From an uncultured Candidatus Saccharibacteria bacterium (GTDB lineage Bacteria; Patescibacteria; Saccharimonadia; Saccharimonadales; Nanosynbacteraceae), in NCBI GenBank assembly GCA_947097375.1, contig CAMURE010000009.1, forward strand, positions 1 through 13,993: 13,993 bases of DNA, written 5' to 3'. Below, piece after piece: positions 1-6,853 of the stretch (position 1 is its first letter; each line of letters opens with the position of its first letter). The position numbers and the translations under genes were made by a program. The notes under the pieces were generated by a model, which saw nothing but the letters and a program-made list of their open reading frames with translations, made no database searches and was not told the DNA's origin.

Positions 1-284
1 ATTTTATGGTGCGTTCGGCGGCCGAGCGGGCAGCGATGAATATGCCAATCCAGGGCACGGAAGCTGATTTGATGAAGCTGGCGATGATTCGGCTGGAGGA
101 CAAATTAGCTGGGCTGGCCGAGCCGGTCCTGCAGGTTCACGACTCAATTTTGGTGGAATGTCGAGCGGAAGACGCCGAGCAAGTCGGCGAAATCATGCGT
201 ACGGAAATGGAAGGCGTTTGTCCGGAGCTGCCAATTGCGCTAAAAGTGGATGTCGGCGTGGGGTTACACTGGGACGAGGTGTAA
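1..284 (+). CDS. polA: DNA polymerase I, C-terminal end (partial)
   Basis: This is the last ~94 residues of a family A DNA polymerase; the gene continues upstream of the window and the frame is open to base 3. The palm-domain block RSAAERAAMNMPIQGTEADL matches the conserved segment (AERAAIN-PIQGTAADIIK) of bacterial Pol I. Motif C is visible as QVHDSILVE and carries the metal-binding Asp. The protein ends at GLHWDEV, like the short tail (GENWDQAH in E. coli) of other Pol I proteins. Pol I fills gaps during excision repair and Okazaki-fragment maturation. One oddity is that the residue after the catalytic Asp is Ser, where E. coli and Taq have Glu (HDE). The stop is TAA at 282-284. The next gene has its own promoter 30 bases on, and no hairpin terminator is seen between them. 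Exonuclease domains cannot be assessed. Confidence 0.95.
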   Translation, partial: FMVRSAAERAAMNMPIQGTEADLMKLAMIRLEDKLAGLAEPVLQVHDSILVECRAEDAEQVGEIMRTEMEGVCPELPIALKVDVGVGLHWDEV

Positions 285-313
285 CCGAGGCAATAAATGC
301 AAAATTGGCAGAA

Positions 314-324
314 TATGGTATAAT
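314..324 (+). promoter_or_regulatory. Extended -10 promoter for the 331 gene
   Basis: TATGGTATAAT is a perfect extended -10 element (TRTGn plus consensus TATAAT at 319-324). No convincing -35 lies at the right distance. Only six bases separate the hexamer from the ATG at 331, so the expected transcription start falls on that ATG and the mRNA should be leaderless. Confidence 0.8.
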
Positions 325-330
325 CAACCC

Positions 331-978
331 ATGAGGCGTACATATAATTCTTTTAATTCTTTTTCTCGGTTTGTGCCGATTTTACTCGTCATCATTATCA
401 CTATCGTGACGATTGTAGCAATTATCAGCATCAGCCGGTCGATATTTGGTGGTGATGAACAGAAACAGCAGACGGAAACGACTGAACAGAAAAAAAGTGA
501 CCTACTACAAACCGACGAAGGTCGAGCAGTCAGGATGACGGTACGCGGCCCACTTGTTGCTAATGAAAAATTCCGTTCATACCAAATAACTATTGCACCC
601 GCCTCGCGAGTGATGACGACATACGAGGGATACGTCGAGAAGCAACTGGACACCAAGCAGCTAAACAATAATTTCAAGGCTTATGAAGAATTGGTGTATG
701 CACTGGATAAGCGCAAGATGATGGAGGGGCGAGAGCTGAGTGATGATCAGAATGATCTGCGTGGTATTTGTGCGACGGGCAAGGTATATAAGTTCGAATT
801 GTTGATGAATGGAACAGCGATCAAGGCACTATGGACGTCAGATTGCAGTGGCTCTAAGGGTTCAGCAGTTGCCAATGTCGAGGAAATTGTTGATATGTTT
901 ATCAAGCAGATTCCTGACGGTAGCAAAATGGCCACCTCTATCGGGCTGTACCAGCGGGATACGCTGTTCAAGTTTTAG
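331..978 (+). CDS. Unrecognised single-pass membrane-anchored protein
   Basis: I do not recognise this 215-residue protein. A short basic N-terminus (MRR) is followed by one strongly hydrophobic helix at about residues 14-37, very rich in Ile and Val. A charged Gln/Glu/Lys linker comes next (about 42-57), then a soluble domain of about 150 residues. That domain has exactly two cysteines, C147 and C172, which could form a disulphide if the domain is outside the cell. It is therefore probably membrane-anchored with an exported C-terminus, or an uncleaved signal anchor. The ATG at 331 is preferred to upstream in-frame starts because those overlap polA and because an extended -10 box ends six bases before it. 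It is the first gene of a unit with mutM: its stop codon overlaps the mutM ribosome-binding site. A functional link to DNA repair is not evident. Confidence 0.8.
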   Translation: MRRTYNSFNSFSRFVPILLVIIITIVTIVAIISISRSIFGGDEQKQQTETTEQKKSDLLQTDEGRAVRMTVRGPLVANEKFRSYQITIAPASRVMTTYEGYVEKQLDTKQLNNNFKAYEELVYALDKRKMMEGRELSDDQNDLRGICATGKVYKFELLMNGTAIKALWTSDCSGSKGSAVANVEEIVDMFIKQIPDGSKMATSIGLYQRDTLFKF

Positions 979-981
979 GAG
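976..981 (+). promoter_or_regulatory. Shine-Dalgarno site of mutM overlapping the upstream stop
   Basis: TAGGAG contains the stop codon of the preceding gene (TAG, 976-978) inside an AGGAG ribosome-binding site (977-981). The mutM ATG follows after six bases. This implies translational coupling. The same arrangement recurs at 9077-9082. Confidence 0.8.
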
Positions 982-987
982 CGTCTT

Positions 988-1962
988 ATGCCGGAACTTC
1001 CCGAAGTTGAGACGGTTCGCCGCGGTTTGGCGGAGCTGCTGCCCGGTCGGGTGGTGGCGCGAGTGGCGGTGTTTGACTCACCGAAGAGTTTCCCAAATGC
1101 GCCTGCTGATGTTGAACAATTTTTGTATGGCGCACGTGTGACGGCGGTTCGGCGGCGGGCAAAGGTGCTGATGATTGATCTGGATACACAGTATTCGCTG
1201 GTGATACATTTGAAGATGACGGGACAGTTGGTGTTTCGCCAATGGTATTATCGGGCGTCGTCTGCTAACAATCCGGGTCCTGGCGACAAGCACGCCCAGA
1301 TTGTGACCAGAGACACCACTCAAATACCTGACGCTAACTTTGCTGGTGGCCATCCGAACGACAGTTTGATTGGTGAGCTACCAGATCGGTCGACGCGGGT
1401 GGAGATTGATTTTACTGATGAGTCGCGGCTGTTTTTTAACGATCAGCGCAAGTTTGGCTGGGTGAAGCTACTGCCGACCGATGAGGTGAAAAACCTGCCG
1501 TTCATGCAAAAGGTCGGGCCGGAGCCGCTTGATCCTCAGACGCGTGCTGAGGATTTCATCCAGCGAATTCGCCGCCGTCAGAATTCGATGATCAAACCAG
1601 CCTTTCTTGACCAGACAGTGATCGCTGGGGTTGGTAATATTTATGCCGACGAGGCGCTGTGGGCAGCACAGATTCATCCGGAAACGCGTGTCAAACATGT
1701 CGCCGATGAGCAATTGAACACATTATTTACGGAACTTAGAAAAATTTTGCAGCTCAGTATCGACCAAGGCGGCTCAACCGATAAAAATTACGTTGATGCC
1801 GAGGGTCGAAAAGGGAATTATCTGACATTTGCTCATGTGTTTCGCCGCGAAGGTCAAGCCTGCCACCGCCACCCCGACCAGGAGATTATCAAGTTGAAAG
1901 TCGGCGGCCGTGGTACGCATGTGTGCCCAGTGTGTCAGAAGCCACCGATATTTGACAAATAG
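988..1962 (+). CDS. mutM: Formamidopyrimidine-DNA glycosylase / AP lyase
   Basis: This base-excision-repair enzyme removes 8-oxoguanine and formamidopyrimidines and nicks the abasic site. The N-terminus PELPEVETVRRGL supplies the Pro2 nucleophile and Glu3. K59 in RRAKVLMIDL is the conserved DNA-contacting lysine, QRKFG (153-157) matches the RRFG void-filling loop, and GVGNIYADE is the helix-two-turn-helix. The C-terminal zinc finger has Arg308 and the pair C313-x2-C316, but the first pair reads C292-x2-H295 instead of Cys-x2-Cys. At 324 residues it is about 50 longer than typical Fpg. The extra length is a Gly/Asn/Pro/Thr-rich insertion at about residues 86-134, between the LKMTGQL strand and the RKFG loop. 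A good Shine-Dalgarno site precedes the ATG. It is cotranscribed with the membrane protein upstream. Confidence 0.96.
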   Translation: MPELPEVETVRRGLAELLPGRVVARVAVFDSPKSFPNAPADVEQFLYGARVTAVRRRAKVLMIDLDTQYSLVIHLKMTGQLVFRQWYYRASSANNPGPGDKHAQIVTRDTTQIPDANFAGGHPNDSLIGELPDRSTRVEIDFTDESRLFFNDQRKFGWVKLLPTDEVKNLPFMQKVGPEPLDPQTRAEDFIQRIRRRQNSMIKPAFLDQTVIAGVGNIYADEALWAAQIHPETRVKHVADEQLNTLFTELRKILQLSIDQGGSTDKNYVDAEGRKGNYLTFAHVFRREGQACHRHPDQEIIKLKVGGRGTHVCPVCQKPPIFDK

Positions 1963-1980
1963 TGGATTATAGTGTAGAAT
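1952..1980 (+). promoter_or_regulatory. Promoter for the 1989 reading frame
   Basis: TTGACA (1952-1957) is separated by exactly 17 bases from TAGAAT (1975-1980), a near-consensus sigma-70-type promoter. The -35 overlaps the 3' end of mutM. The hexamer ends eight bases before the ATG at 1989, predicting a leaderless or 1-2 nt leader transcript. This promoter is the main reason to take 1989 as the true start of the next gene. Confidence 0.85.
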
Positions 1981-1988
1981 ACAATGTT

Positions 1989-2120
1989 ATGACAAGAGGA
2001 GAGTACCCATTACATGGCGAATTTCATCGGCCAAGTAGCAACTTAGATCAAGAGTGGGTAAACTACTTGATAGCACTAGGGGAAGAAGAACAGCCCCCCG
2101 GCTTAGAGAGGCTAATCTGA
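1989..2120 (+). CDS. Upstream piece of an apparently frameshifted unknown gene
   Basis: This is a 43-codon frame starting with MTRGEYPLHGEFHRPSSN and ending at TGA (2118-2120). Its ATG sits just downstream of a near-consensus promoter, while the longer frame at 2054-2866 has only a GTG with no ribosome-binding site. The composition looks like real protein. Moving back one base at the C6 run (2094-2099) joins EEEQPP here to RLREANLRVNG in the longer frame and gives one 292-residue protein. The simplest reading is that this is the N-terminus of the same gene, split by a homopolymer change, a sequencing error or recoding. It could instead be a short coupled leader ORF. Confidence 0.55.
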   Translation: MTRGEYPLHGEFHRPSSNLDQEWVNYLIALGEEEQPPGLERLI

Positions 2121-2866
2121 GGGTCAATGGCATGCTAGATAAGCATGGGGTGGACACAATTTATCGGCCAGGATTGAGCGGAGAAGAGTTGCTTGAGCGA
2201 GGGAGGGGCATTCTTAATAGTGATCTACGACGCCTAGAAAGTGATGATTTTAGCATGTTGGATTTATCAGCTTATGAAGGCTATCGTAATGATGATCTAG
2301 GGCTGAAGAGGACAATTGCTCGACAAGTGATAATGTATCAAATTCTTGAGCGTGTCTTTATGGAGAGGTCTGCTATAGGTGTGTCGTTAGTTGAAATGGC
2401 TTCTCGTACTATAACAGGTGATACGATTGAACCGATGAGGAAAATAACCGTGATCACAGAGCGTCTGCTTGACCTTAAGGAGACGCCCAGCTCGCCTTGG
2501 TTTAAGTTTCTCAATGAAGTACTTGGTGGTGAGGATGTTTCGCCAGGACAGGTAGAGAAGGAGGTGAATGCTCAAGCTGCCGCCAATAAGACAAGGGATC
2601 AGGATGCTAAATTTCTCGAACTTCTTGACGGCATATTTATGGAGACTGGTGGTGGTCTCTCTGACGATCAGATAGTGTCTGTGGCAAGCAGTGTGACTAG
2701 CCTTGCGGTCATAGAAGAGAAGGGTGGTCAGGGTCATAAAGAGGGGTTCTTATACTCAAATTATATGGTGGGCTTGAGAAACATTGGCTTATCTGATGAG
2801 CAAATAGCCACGCTGATAACCGCATATAAAGAGATTATGCAAAAGCCGCCTAAAGCGGAAGAATAA
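2054..2866 (+). CDS. Unrecognised soluble helical protein (main part of a probably frameshifted gene)
   Basis: This frame encodes 270 residues from the GTG at 2054, or about 292 if joined to the upstream frame at the C6 run. I recognise no domain. There is no signal peptide or membrane segment. The protein is rich in charged residues, predicted largely helical, with acidic stretches such as ESDDFSMLDLSAYEGYRNDD and a Lys/Pro-rich end (MQKPPKAEE). Codon use differs from the neighbouring housekeeping genes: ATA, AGG and AGA are frequent and the gene looks more AT-rich, which is compatible with more recent acquisition or relaxed selection. It has its own promoter and no visible terminator. Residues translated between 2054 and about 2096 in this frame are probably not the native N-terminus. 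Confidence 0.6.
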   Translation: MGKLLDSTRGRRTAPRLREANLRVNGMLDKHGVDTIYRPGLSGEELLERGRGILNSDLRRLESDDFSMLDLSAYEGYRNDDLGLKRTIARQVIMYQILERVFMERSAIGVSLVEMASRTITGDTIEPMRKITVITERLLDLKETPSSPWFKFLNEVLGGEDVSPGQVEKEVNAQAAANKTRDQDAKFLELLDGIFMETGGGLSDDQIVSVASSVTSLAVIEEKGGQGHKEGFLYSNYMVGLRNIGLSDEQIATLITAYKEIMQKPPKAEE

Positions 2867-2902
2867 ATCAGTATACCAAAAGCTATTGCCTAAGGGGGTA
2901 TT

Positions 2903-2911
2903 TGCTATAAT
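2903..2911 (+). promoter_or_regulatory. Extended -10 promoter for holA
   Basis: TGCTATAAT is a TGn-extended consensus -10, with the hexamer at 2906-2911. Six bases separate it from the GTG at 2918, so the transcript is predicted to begin at the start codon. A possible TTGCCT at 2886-2891 is too close (14 bases) to be a good -35. Confidence 0.8.
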
Positions 2912-2917
2912 TAGGTC

Positions 2918-3829
2918 GTGATCTATCTCTTTCACGGCGACAACGAATTTGAAAAACGGGCGGCGCTTGCGGCGCTGGTTGGTGATATGGAGGTGGTGCG
3001 GCGCGATGGTGAAGAACTGACGACTGCCGAGGTCTGTGAGGTGGTGATGGGGCAGAGTTTGTTCATGCTAGAGCAGGCAGTGGTCATTACTGATGCGAGT
3101 CAGAATGTGGCGCTGTGGCGTGAGTTGCCGGAGCTGCTTGGTGAGACGGCGACCACGGTTGTCCTTCTGGAGGCAAAGCTTGATAAGCGCACAAAAACGT
3201 ATAAGTGGCTGAAAAGTCATGCCGAGGTAAGGGAATGCGCTCATTTTACTGAACGCCAAAAACCGCAGCTGAGTGCGTGGTGTGTTGAGCGGGCCAAGGT
3301 GCATGGGGCAGTGTTGACAGCGGCGCAGGCGACGGCACTGATCGATCGGTTGGGGTTTGATCAATCACGGCTTGACCTGGTGTTGCAGCAGTTGGCCTTG
3401 GCTGGCGAACTGAACGATGAGCTAATTAATGCACTGGTGCCGCTGGCTCCGGCTGAAAGTGCGTTTGAGTTATTCGCGGCAATGCTGGATGGCGACCGGG
3501 GGAAAGTGCGCGCGATCATTACCTATCTCGAGGCAGAGAGCAGTAATGATGGGGCGTACCAGACGCTGGGGCTGTTGGTTTCGCAATTGGTGCAGCTGAA
3601 CGCGCTGGTGCTATCTGGTGGTGACACGGGGGCGGTGGCTCGTGATTTTGCGGCCCATCCGTATGCACTGCGAAAGGTAGCGCCGTATGCAGCGCGGACG
3701 ACACCAGCGCAGCTCGCGGTAATTAACTCTGCCTTGGCGCAGGCTGATGAACAGATGAAAACGACTCGTGTGTCGCCGTGGCTGTTGGTCGAGGCAGCGC
3801 TGGTTGATACCGTCAGACATATAACATAG
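2918..3829 (+). CDS. holA: DNA polymerase III delta subunit (clamp-loader)
   Basis: The delta subunit opens the sliding clamp as part of the clamp-loader. The 303-residue length and N-terminus (MIYLFHGDNEFEKRAALAAL) fit the HolA family, whose opening strand and turn normally read like LLxGxDxxLxxxA. The middle SLFMLEQAVVITDA matches the LFxxRRLVVV strand. A helical AAA+ lid and C-terminal collar follow, with AESAFELFAAMLDGDRGKV and the LLVSQLVQLNAL helix typical of domain III. There is no Walker motif, as expected for delta. The GTG start is supported by the extended -10 ending six bases before it, with no room for a Shine-Dalgarno site. The neighbouring rpsT supports the call, since holA and rpsT are adjacent in many bacteria. 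Confidence 0.9.
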   Translation: MIYLFHGDNEFEKRAALAALVGDMEVVRRDGEELTTAEVCEVVMGQSLFMLEQAVVITDASQNVALWRELPELLGETATTVVLLEAKLDKRTKTYKWLKSHAEVRECAHFTERQKPQLSAWCVERAKVHGAVLTAAQATALIDRLGFDQSRLDLVLQQLALAGELNDELINALVPLAPAESAFELFAAMLDGDRGKVRAIITYLEAESSNDGAYQTLGLLVSQLVQLNALVLSGGDTGAVARDFAAHPYALRKVAPYAARTTPAQLAVINSALAQADEQMKTTRVSPWLLVEAALVDTVRHIT

Positions 3830-3835
3830 CAAAAT

Positions 3836-3857
3836 ACTCCCGCCAGTCGACGGGAGT
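3836..3857 (-). terminator. Shared terminator between convergent holA and rpsT
   Basis: ACTCCCG (3836-3842) and CGGGAGT (3851-3857) form a 7-bp perfect stem with an 8-nt loop. On the minus strand the stem is followed by ATTTTG, a modest U-tract, suiting rpsT. On the plus strand it is followed by AATTGTTG, which is weaker. It lies 6 bases after the holA stop and about 23 bases beyond the rpsT stop, so it probably serves both. Confidence 0.75.
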
Positions 3858-3880
3858 AATTGTTGATGCAAATCGAATGG

Positions 3881-4249
3881 CTATTTAGCTTCTTTAGCTG
3901 CTGGCTTTTTTGCGGCCGGTTTTTTGGTAGCAGTTGACTTCGCAGTAGTTTTTGCTGTCGTCTTTGCTGGAGCTTTGGTGGCTGCCTTTTTAGTTGCTTC
4001 AAGCTTCACGCCGGCTTTTTTGGCGATAGCTGAGAGGGTACTCTTGCGCCGAGCGGCAGTATTTTTCTTTAGCAGGTTCTTCTTGACAGCGGTGTCAAGC
4101 TCACTATGAGCAGCAGCCAGCGTTGCGGCGCTTGGCTCGGCCATGAAGGCCTTGACAGCTGACTTGATGTCGCGCTTGATACCGATATTGCGCTCGCGGC
4201 GCTTTAGGGTTTGTTTTGCCCGTTTGATGGCGGATTTGATGATTGGCAT
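3881..4249 (-). CDS. rpsT: 30S ribosomal protein S20 with Lys/Ala-rich tail
   Basis: S20 binds 16S rRNA early in 30S assembly. The first ~83 residues match the family: MPIIKSAIKRAKQTLKRRER, the KSAVKAF helix, and the KKNTAARRKSTL motif near the end. Typical S20 ends near residue 86-90. Here a further ~38 residues (85-122) consist almost entirely of Lys, Ala, Thr and Pro in loose repeats such as KTTAKTTAK and KKPAAKKPAAK, resembling a histone H1-like tail. The ATG is preceded by AAAGGA at a sensible distance, with a promoter about 50 bases upstream. It is transcribed toward holA and ends at the shared terminator. Confidence 0.95.
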   Translation of the reverse strand: MPIIKSAIKRAKQTLKRRERNIGIKRDIKSAVKAFMAEPSAATLAAAHSELDTAVKKNLLKKNTAARRKSTLSAIAKKAGVKLEATKKAATKAPAKTTAKTTAKSTATKKPAAKKPAAKEAK

Positions 4250-4294
4250 AGATTTCCTTTACCTCTATAAATTTGTTTCGCTAATCAAGGATGG

Positions 4295-4323
4295 ATTATA
4301 CAGAAAAACCCGATAAAAGTAAA
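4295..4323 (-). promoter_or_regulatory. Promoter of rpsT
   Basis: On the minus strand, TTTACT (4318-4323) and consensus TATAAT (4295-4300) are separated by 17 bases. The predicted leader is about 39 nt and contains an AGGA Shine-Dalgarno site just before the ATG at 4249. This gene therefore is not leaderless. Confidence 0.8.
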
Positions 4324-4350
4324 GAGTGATCCGTGGTAACGATCAACCTA

Positions 4351-4379
4351 TTGACTTTTCTGAAATGCTTATGTATAAT
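4351..4379 (+). promoter_or_regulatory. Promoter of the 4422-truB unit
   Basis: TTGACT (4351-4356), a 17-base spacer and consensus TATAAT (4374-4379) form a strong promoter, divergent from the rpsT promoter. The leader is about 36 nt with AGGA at 4409-4412, nine bases before the ATG. A two-codon frame (ATG ACA TAA, 4414-4422) ends overlapping the A of that ATG; whether it matters is unknown. Confidence 0.85.
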
Positions 4380-4421
4380 CTACCTCGAAGATATAAGTAA
4401 AAATAAACAGGATATGACATA

Positions 4422-6191
4422 ATGGCGAGCCAGTCACAAAAGCAGCAGATTATTCAGAGCATCAAAGATGTGACTAATATTTTAGTGACGGTGAGTGCCG
4501 ATCCGTCAGTAGATGAATTGTCGGCGGCATTGGGGCTAACGATTTTCCTAAATAAACTGGGCAAGCACGCTACGGCTGTTTTTAGTGGTCAAGTTCCGCC
4601 GGCGATTTCATTCCTCGAGCCAGGTGCGACGTTTGAATCCACAGCGGATAGTCTACGTGATTTTATCATTGCGCTTGATAAGGAAAAAGCCGACCATCTA
4701 CGCTACAAGGTGGTTGATGATGCGGTGAAAATTTTTATTACGCCGTATCGGGCGATAATTACTGAGGCAGATTTAGAGTTCTCGCAGGGTGACTACAATA
4801 TTGAGCTAGTGATCGCATTAAATGTTGAAAATCAGGATCATTTGGATAAGGCGCTGACAGTCCATGGCAAGATCTTGCATGATGCCGTGGTGTCAACGGT
4901 GACGGCTGGTGCAGCGAGGAGTAGCCTCGGGACGGTCGATTGGCATGATGACAGGGCGTCAGGCGTGAGCGAGATGTTGGTTGATCTGGTTGAGGAGCTA
5001 CGGACGCCAGAGGTGACTATGGATGAACAGATTGCGACAGCGTTGCTGACTGGTATCGTGGCGGCGACGGAGCGGTTTAGTAATAATCTAACGTCCTCAC
5101 GAGTAATGACCCTAGCCGCGGAATTGATGGCAGCCGGAGCAAATCAGCAATTGATTGCTACGAAGTTGGCCGAGGGGCGGGCAATCAAGGCCGAGGAGCA
5201 TTTAGGTTCGGAGAAGTCAAAGCAGGCAGCTGACACAGCTGAGGATAAGGTATCCGATGGCGATGAAGATGATGACTCTAATCTCAAGGTTGAGCGAGGG
5301 AAGCGTTTGAAGTCGGCTGAGCCAAAAAAGGACGATGGTTCGCTGTCGATTAGTCACGAGCGTCGGGGCAATCTTGACGAGGTAGCTAAACAGACCCGGG
5401 CCCAAGAACAGGATGCAGCGGCTCGTGCAGCGACAGCACAGCTTGATCGGCTTCGAGCGGCAGCAGCGGCTAACGAGCCTAGCAGTACGCCACCACCATC
5501 ACAACCAATTAGTGCGTCAGTATCGGCTGAGCCAGAGACAGCTGCACCGCTACTGGGTGGAACACTGAATGCGACAACCGAGCAGGCGGCCGAGGATAAG
5601 CGCCGCGATCTTGATACTGATCAAAATAGAACCATCCTACATCACGGCACCTATGTCGGTGCGTCGCGTCCAGCTCTCGGTGAGTCACCGTTGAATGCAG
5701 CCATGGGAAAATCTGATGAACCACCAAGTATTGATCCGTTTGCAACCACTAACAAAGACGAAGCGGTCATTGCTGCGCTAAAGGAGGAAACACAGGCGCT
5801 GGCTACCAAACAGGCTCAGGCTACCGCGTCGCCATCACTGCCAGATTCTGAACGTGATGCCCGCGCGGCGATTACCGAGGCACTGGCGGCTGCACCACCA
5901 CTTGAACCCGCAGCATCATCTGCTCCGGTGGTCTCGTCTCCGCCACTACCGACGGTGTCGTCCGCTCCGGCCACGCTTGCTGATATAGAGTCTAATGTTA
6001 TGCATGGCTTGCCACCGCTGCCTGACTTTTCTGACTTCTCAGGGTCAGGTCTGCCGCCGCTGCCACCAGCTCCGATCGGTACTGCAGATGGGGGGCTGCC
6101 AGCATTGAACACATCATCTTCAGCACCATCCACTCCTGCACAGCCGCGTACCTTTAATCCGTCCCAATTCCAGATCCCGGGACAAAACTAA
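4422..6191 (+). CDS. Degenerate DHH/NrnA-like protein with long disordered C-terminus
   Basis: The N-terminal ~250 residues resemble the fold of DHH phosphoesterases such as NrnA. Residues 21-40 (around LVTVSADPSVDELSAALG) align with the usual first motif NPDGDAIGSALAL. Residues 170-245 (GTVDWHDDRASGVSE, ATALLTGIVAATERFSN, LAAELMAAGA) align with the segment after the DHH motif, including the LxTGIxxDTxxF strand. The metal-binding residues are mostly gone: the motif I His and first Asp are Ser25 and Ser29, and the DHH position reads TAG near residue 161. From about residue 260 to 589 the protein is low-complexity: acidic/Lys, then Ala/Arg-rich, then Pro/Ser/Ala-rich, without a membrane segment. 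It is probably a non-catalytic, nucleotide- or protein-binding relative; its role is unknown. truB starts three bases after its stop, so the two are coexpressed. Confidence 0.7.
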   Translation: MASQSQKQQIIQSIKDVTNILVTVSADPSVDELSAALGLTIFLNKLGKHATAVFSGQVPPAISFLEPGATFESTADSLRDFIIALDKEKADHLRYKVVDDAVKIFITPYRAIITEADLEFSQGDYNIELVIALNVENQDHLDKALTVHGKILHDAVVSTVTAGAARSSLGTVDWHDDRASGVSEMLVDLVEELRTPEVTMDEQIATALLTGIVAATERFSNNLTSSRVMTLAAELMAAGANQQLIATKLAEGRAIKAEEHLGSEKSKQAADTAEDKVSDGDEDDDSNLKVERGKRLKSAEPKKDDGSLSISHERRGNLDEVAKQTRAQEQDAAARAATAQLDRLRAAAAANEPSSTPPPSQPISASVSAEPETAAPLLGGTLNATTEQAAEDKRRDLDTDQNRTILHHGTYVGASRPALGESPLNAAMGKSDEPPSIDPFATTNKDEAVIAALKEETQALATKQAQATASPSLPDSERDARAAITEALAAAPPLEPAASSAPVVSSPPLPTVSSAPATLADIESNVMHGLPPLPDFSDFSGSGLPPLPPAPIGTADGGLPALNTSSSAPSTPAQPRTFNPSQFQIPGQN

Positions 6192-6194
6192 CCC

Positions 6195-6851
6195 ATGGAC
6201 GAGGTATTGCTCATTGATAAGCCGGCTGGGATGACAAGCTTCGGGGTAGTAGCGCGGCTGCGGCGAGTCCTCAGTCGGGCTGCGGGTAAAAAAGTAAAAG
6301 TTGGCCATACCGGTACACTTGATCCGTTCGCCACGGGTCTGATGATCATTGTCACGGGCAAGAAATGCCGTGAGGCTGATACATTCATGAAGCTTGATAA
6401 GTGGTATGAGGCGGAGATTATGCTTGGTGAGGTATCGACAACAGGTGACCCCGAGGGTGAGCTGACTCACGTATCGGATCGGCAGCCGTCTCGCAGTGAG
6501 GTCGAAGCGGTGCTCGGTACATTTGAGGGTGAAATCAAACAACGACCGCCAGTGTTTAGTGCTATCAAGATCAACGGTCGTCGGGCCTATCAGTTGGCGC
6601 GTCAGGGTCAGCCAGTTGATATGCCAGAGCGCACCGTGTCGATTTACACCTTGGAGCTTGTCGCCTATGAGTATCCTCGCTTGGTAATTCGAGCGCATGT
6701 TTCGAGTGGTACGTATATTCGGAGCCTGGCGGTTGATATTGGTCAGCAGCTGGGAACAGGGGCTTACTGTCATCAGCTACGCCGCCAGGCTATCGCTAAA
6801 TATGATGTCACTCAGGCAAAACCATTAGCGGATTTTGGGATTTTGTCTTGA
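6195..6851 (+). CDS. truB: tRNA pseudouridine-55 synthase, short form
   Basis: TruB converts U55 in the T-loop of tRNAs to pseudouridine. Recognisable blocks are LLIDKPAGMTSFGVV (5-19), the catalytic motif VGHTGTLDPFATGLM with Asp43 as nucleophile, KWYEAEIMLGEVSTTGDPEG, the QRPPVFSAIKINGRRAYQLAR block and the SSGTYIRSLAVDIG block. The protein is 218 residues against about 300 for E. coli; the C-terminal PUA-type RNA-binding domain is absent after the catalytic domain. The ATG is three bases after the upstream stop, with no clear Shine-Dalgarno site, suggesting translation by reinitiation or coupling. The stop is TGA at 6849-6851. truB next to rpsO is part of the widespread nusA-infB-truB-rpsO-pnp order. 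Confidence 0.96.
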   Translation: MDEVLLIDKPAGMTSFGVVARLRRVLSRAAGKKVKVGHTGTLDPFATGLMIIVTGKKCREADTFMKLDKWYEAEIMLGEVSTTGDPEGELTHVSDRQPSRSEVEAVLGTFEGEIKQRPPVFSAIKINGRRAYQLARQGQPVDMPERTVSIYTLELVAYEYPRLVIRAHVSSGTYIRSLAVDIGQQLGTGAYCHQLRRQAIAKYDVTQAKPLADFGILS

Positions 6852-6853
6852 AG

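Noticed and set aside
250..330. Longer N-terminus for the 331 gene
   Set aside because: It would overlap polA and read through the promoter; the extended -10 is spaced for the ATG at 331.
3523..4002. Minus-strand open frame spanning the ends of holA and rpsT
   Set aside because: It overlaps two conserved genes and crosses their terminator; the Lys/Gln-rich start is a shifted reading of the rpsT tail.
6120..6773. Long open frame on the minus strand (217 codons) across truB
   Set aside because: It lies opposite a clearly conserved truB, its translation has no recognisable domain, and it has no promoter or ribosome-binding site.
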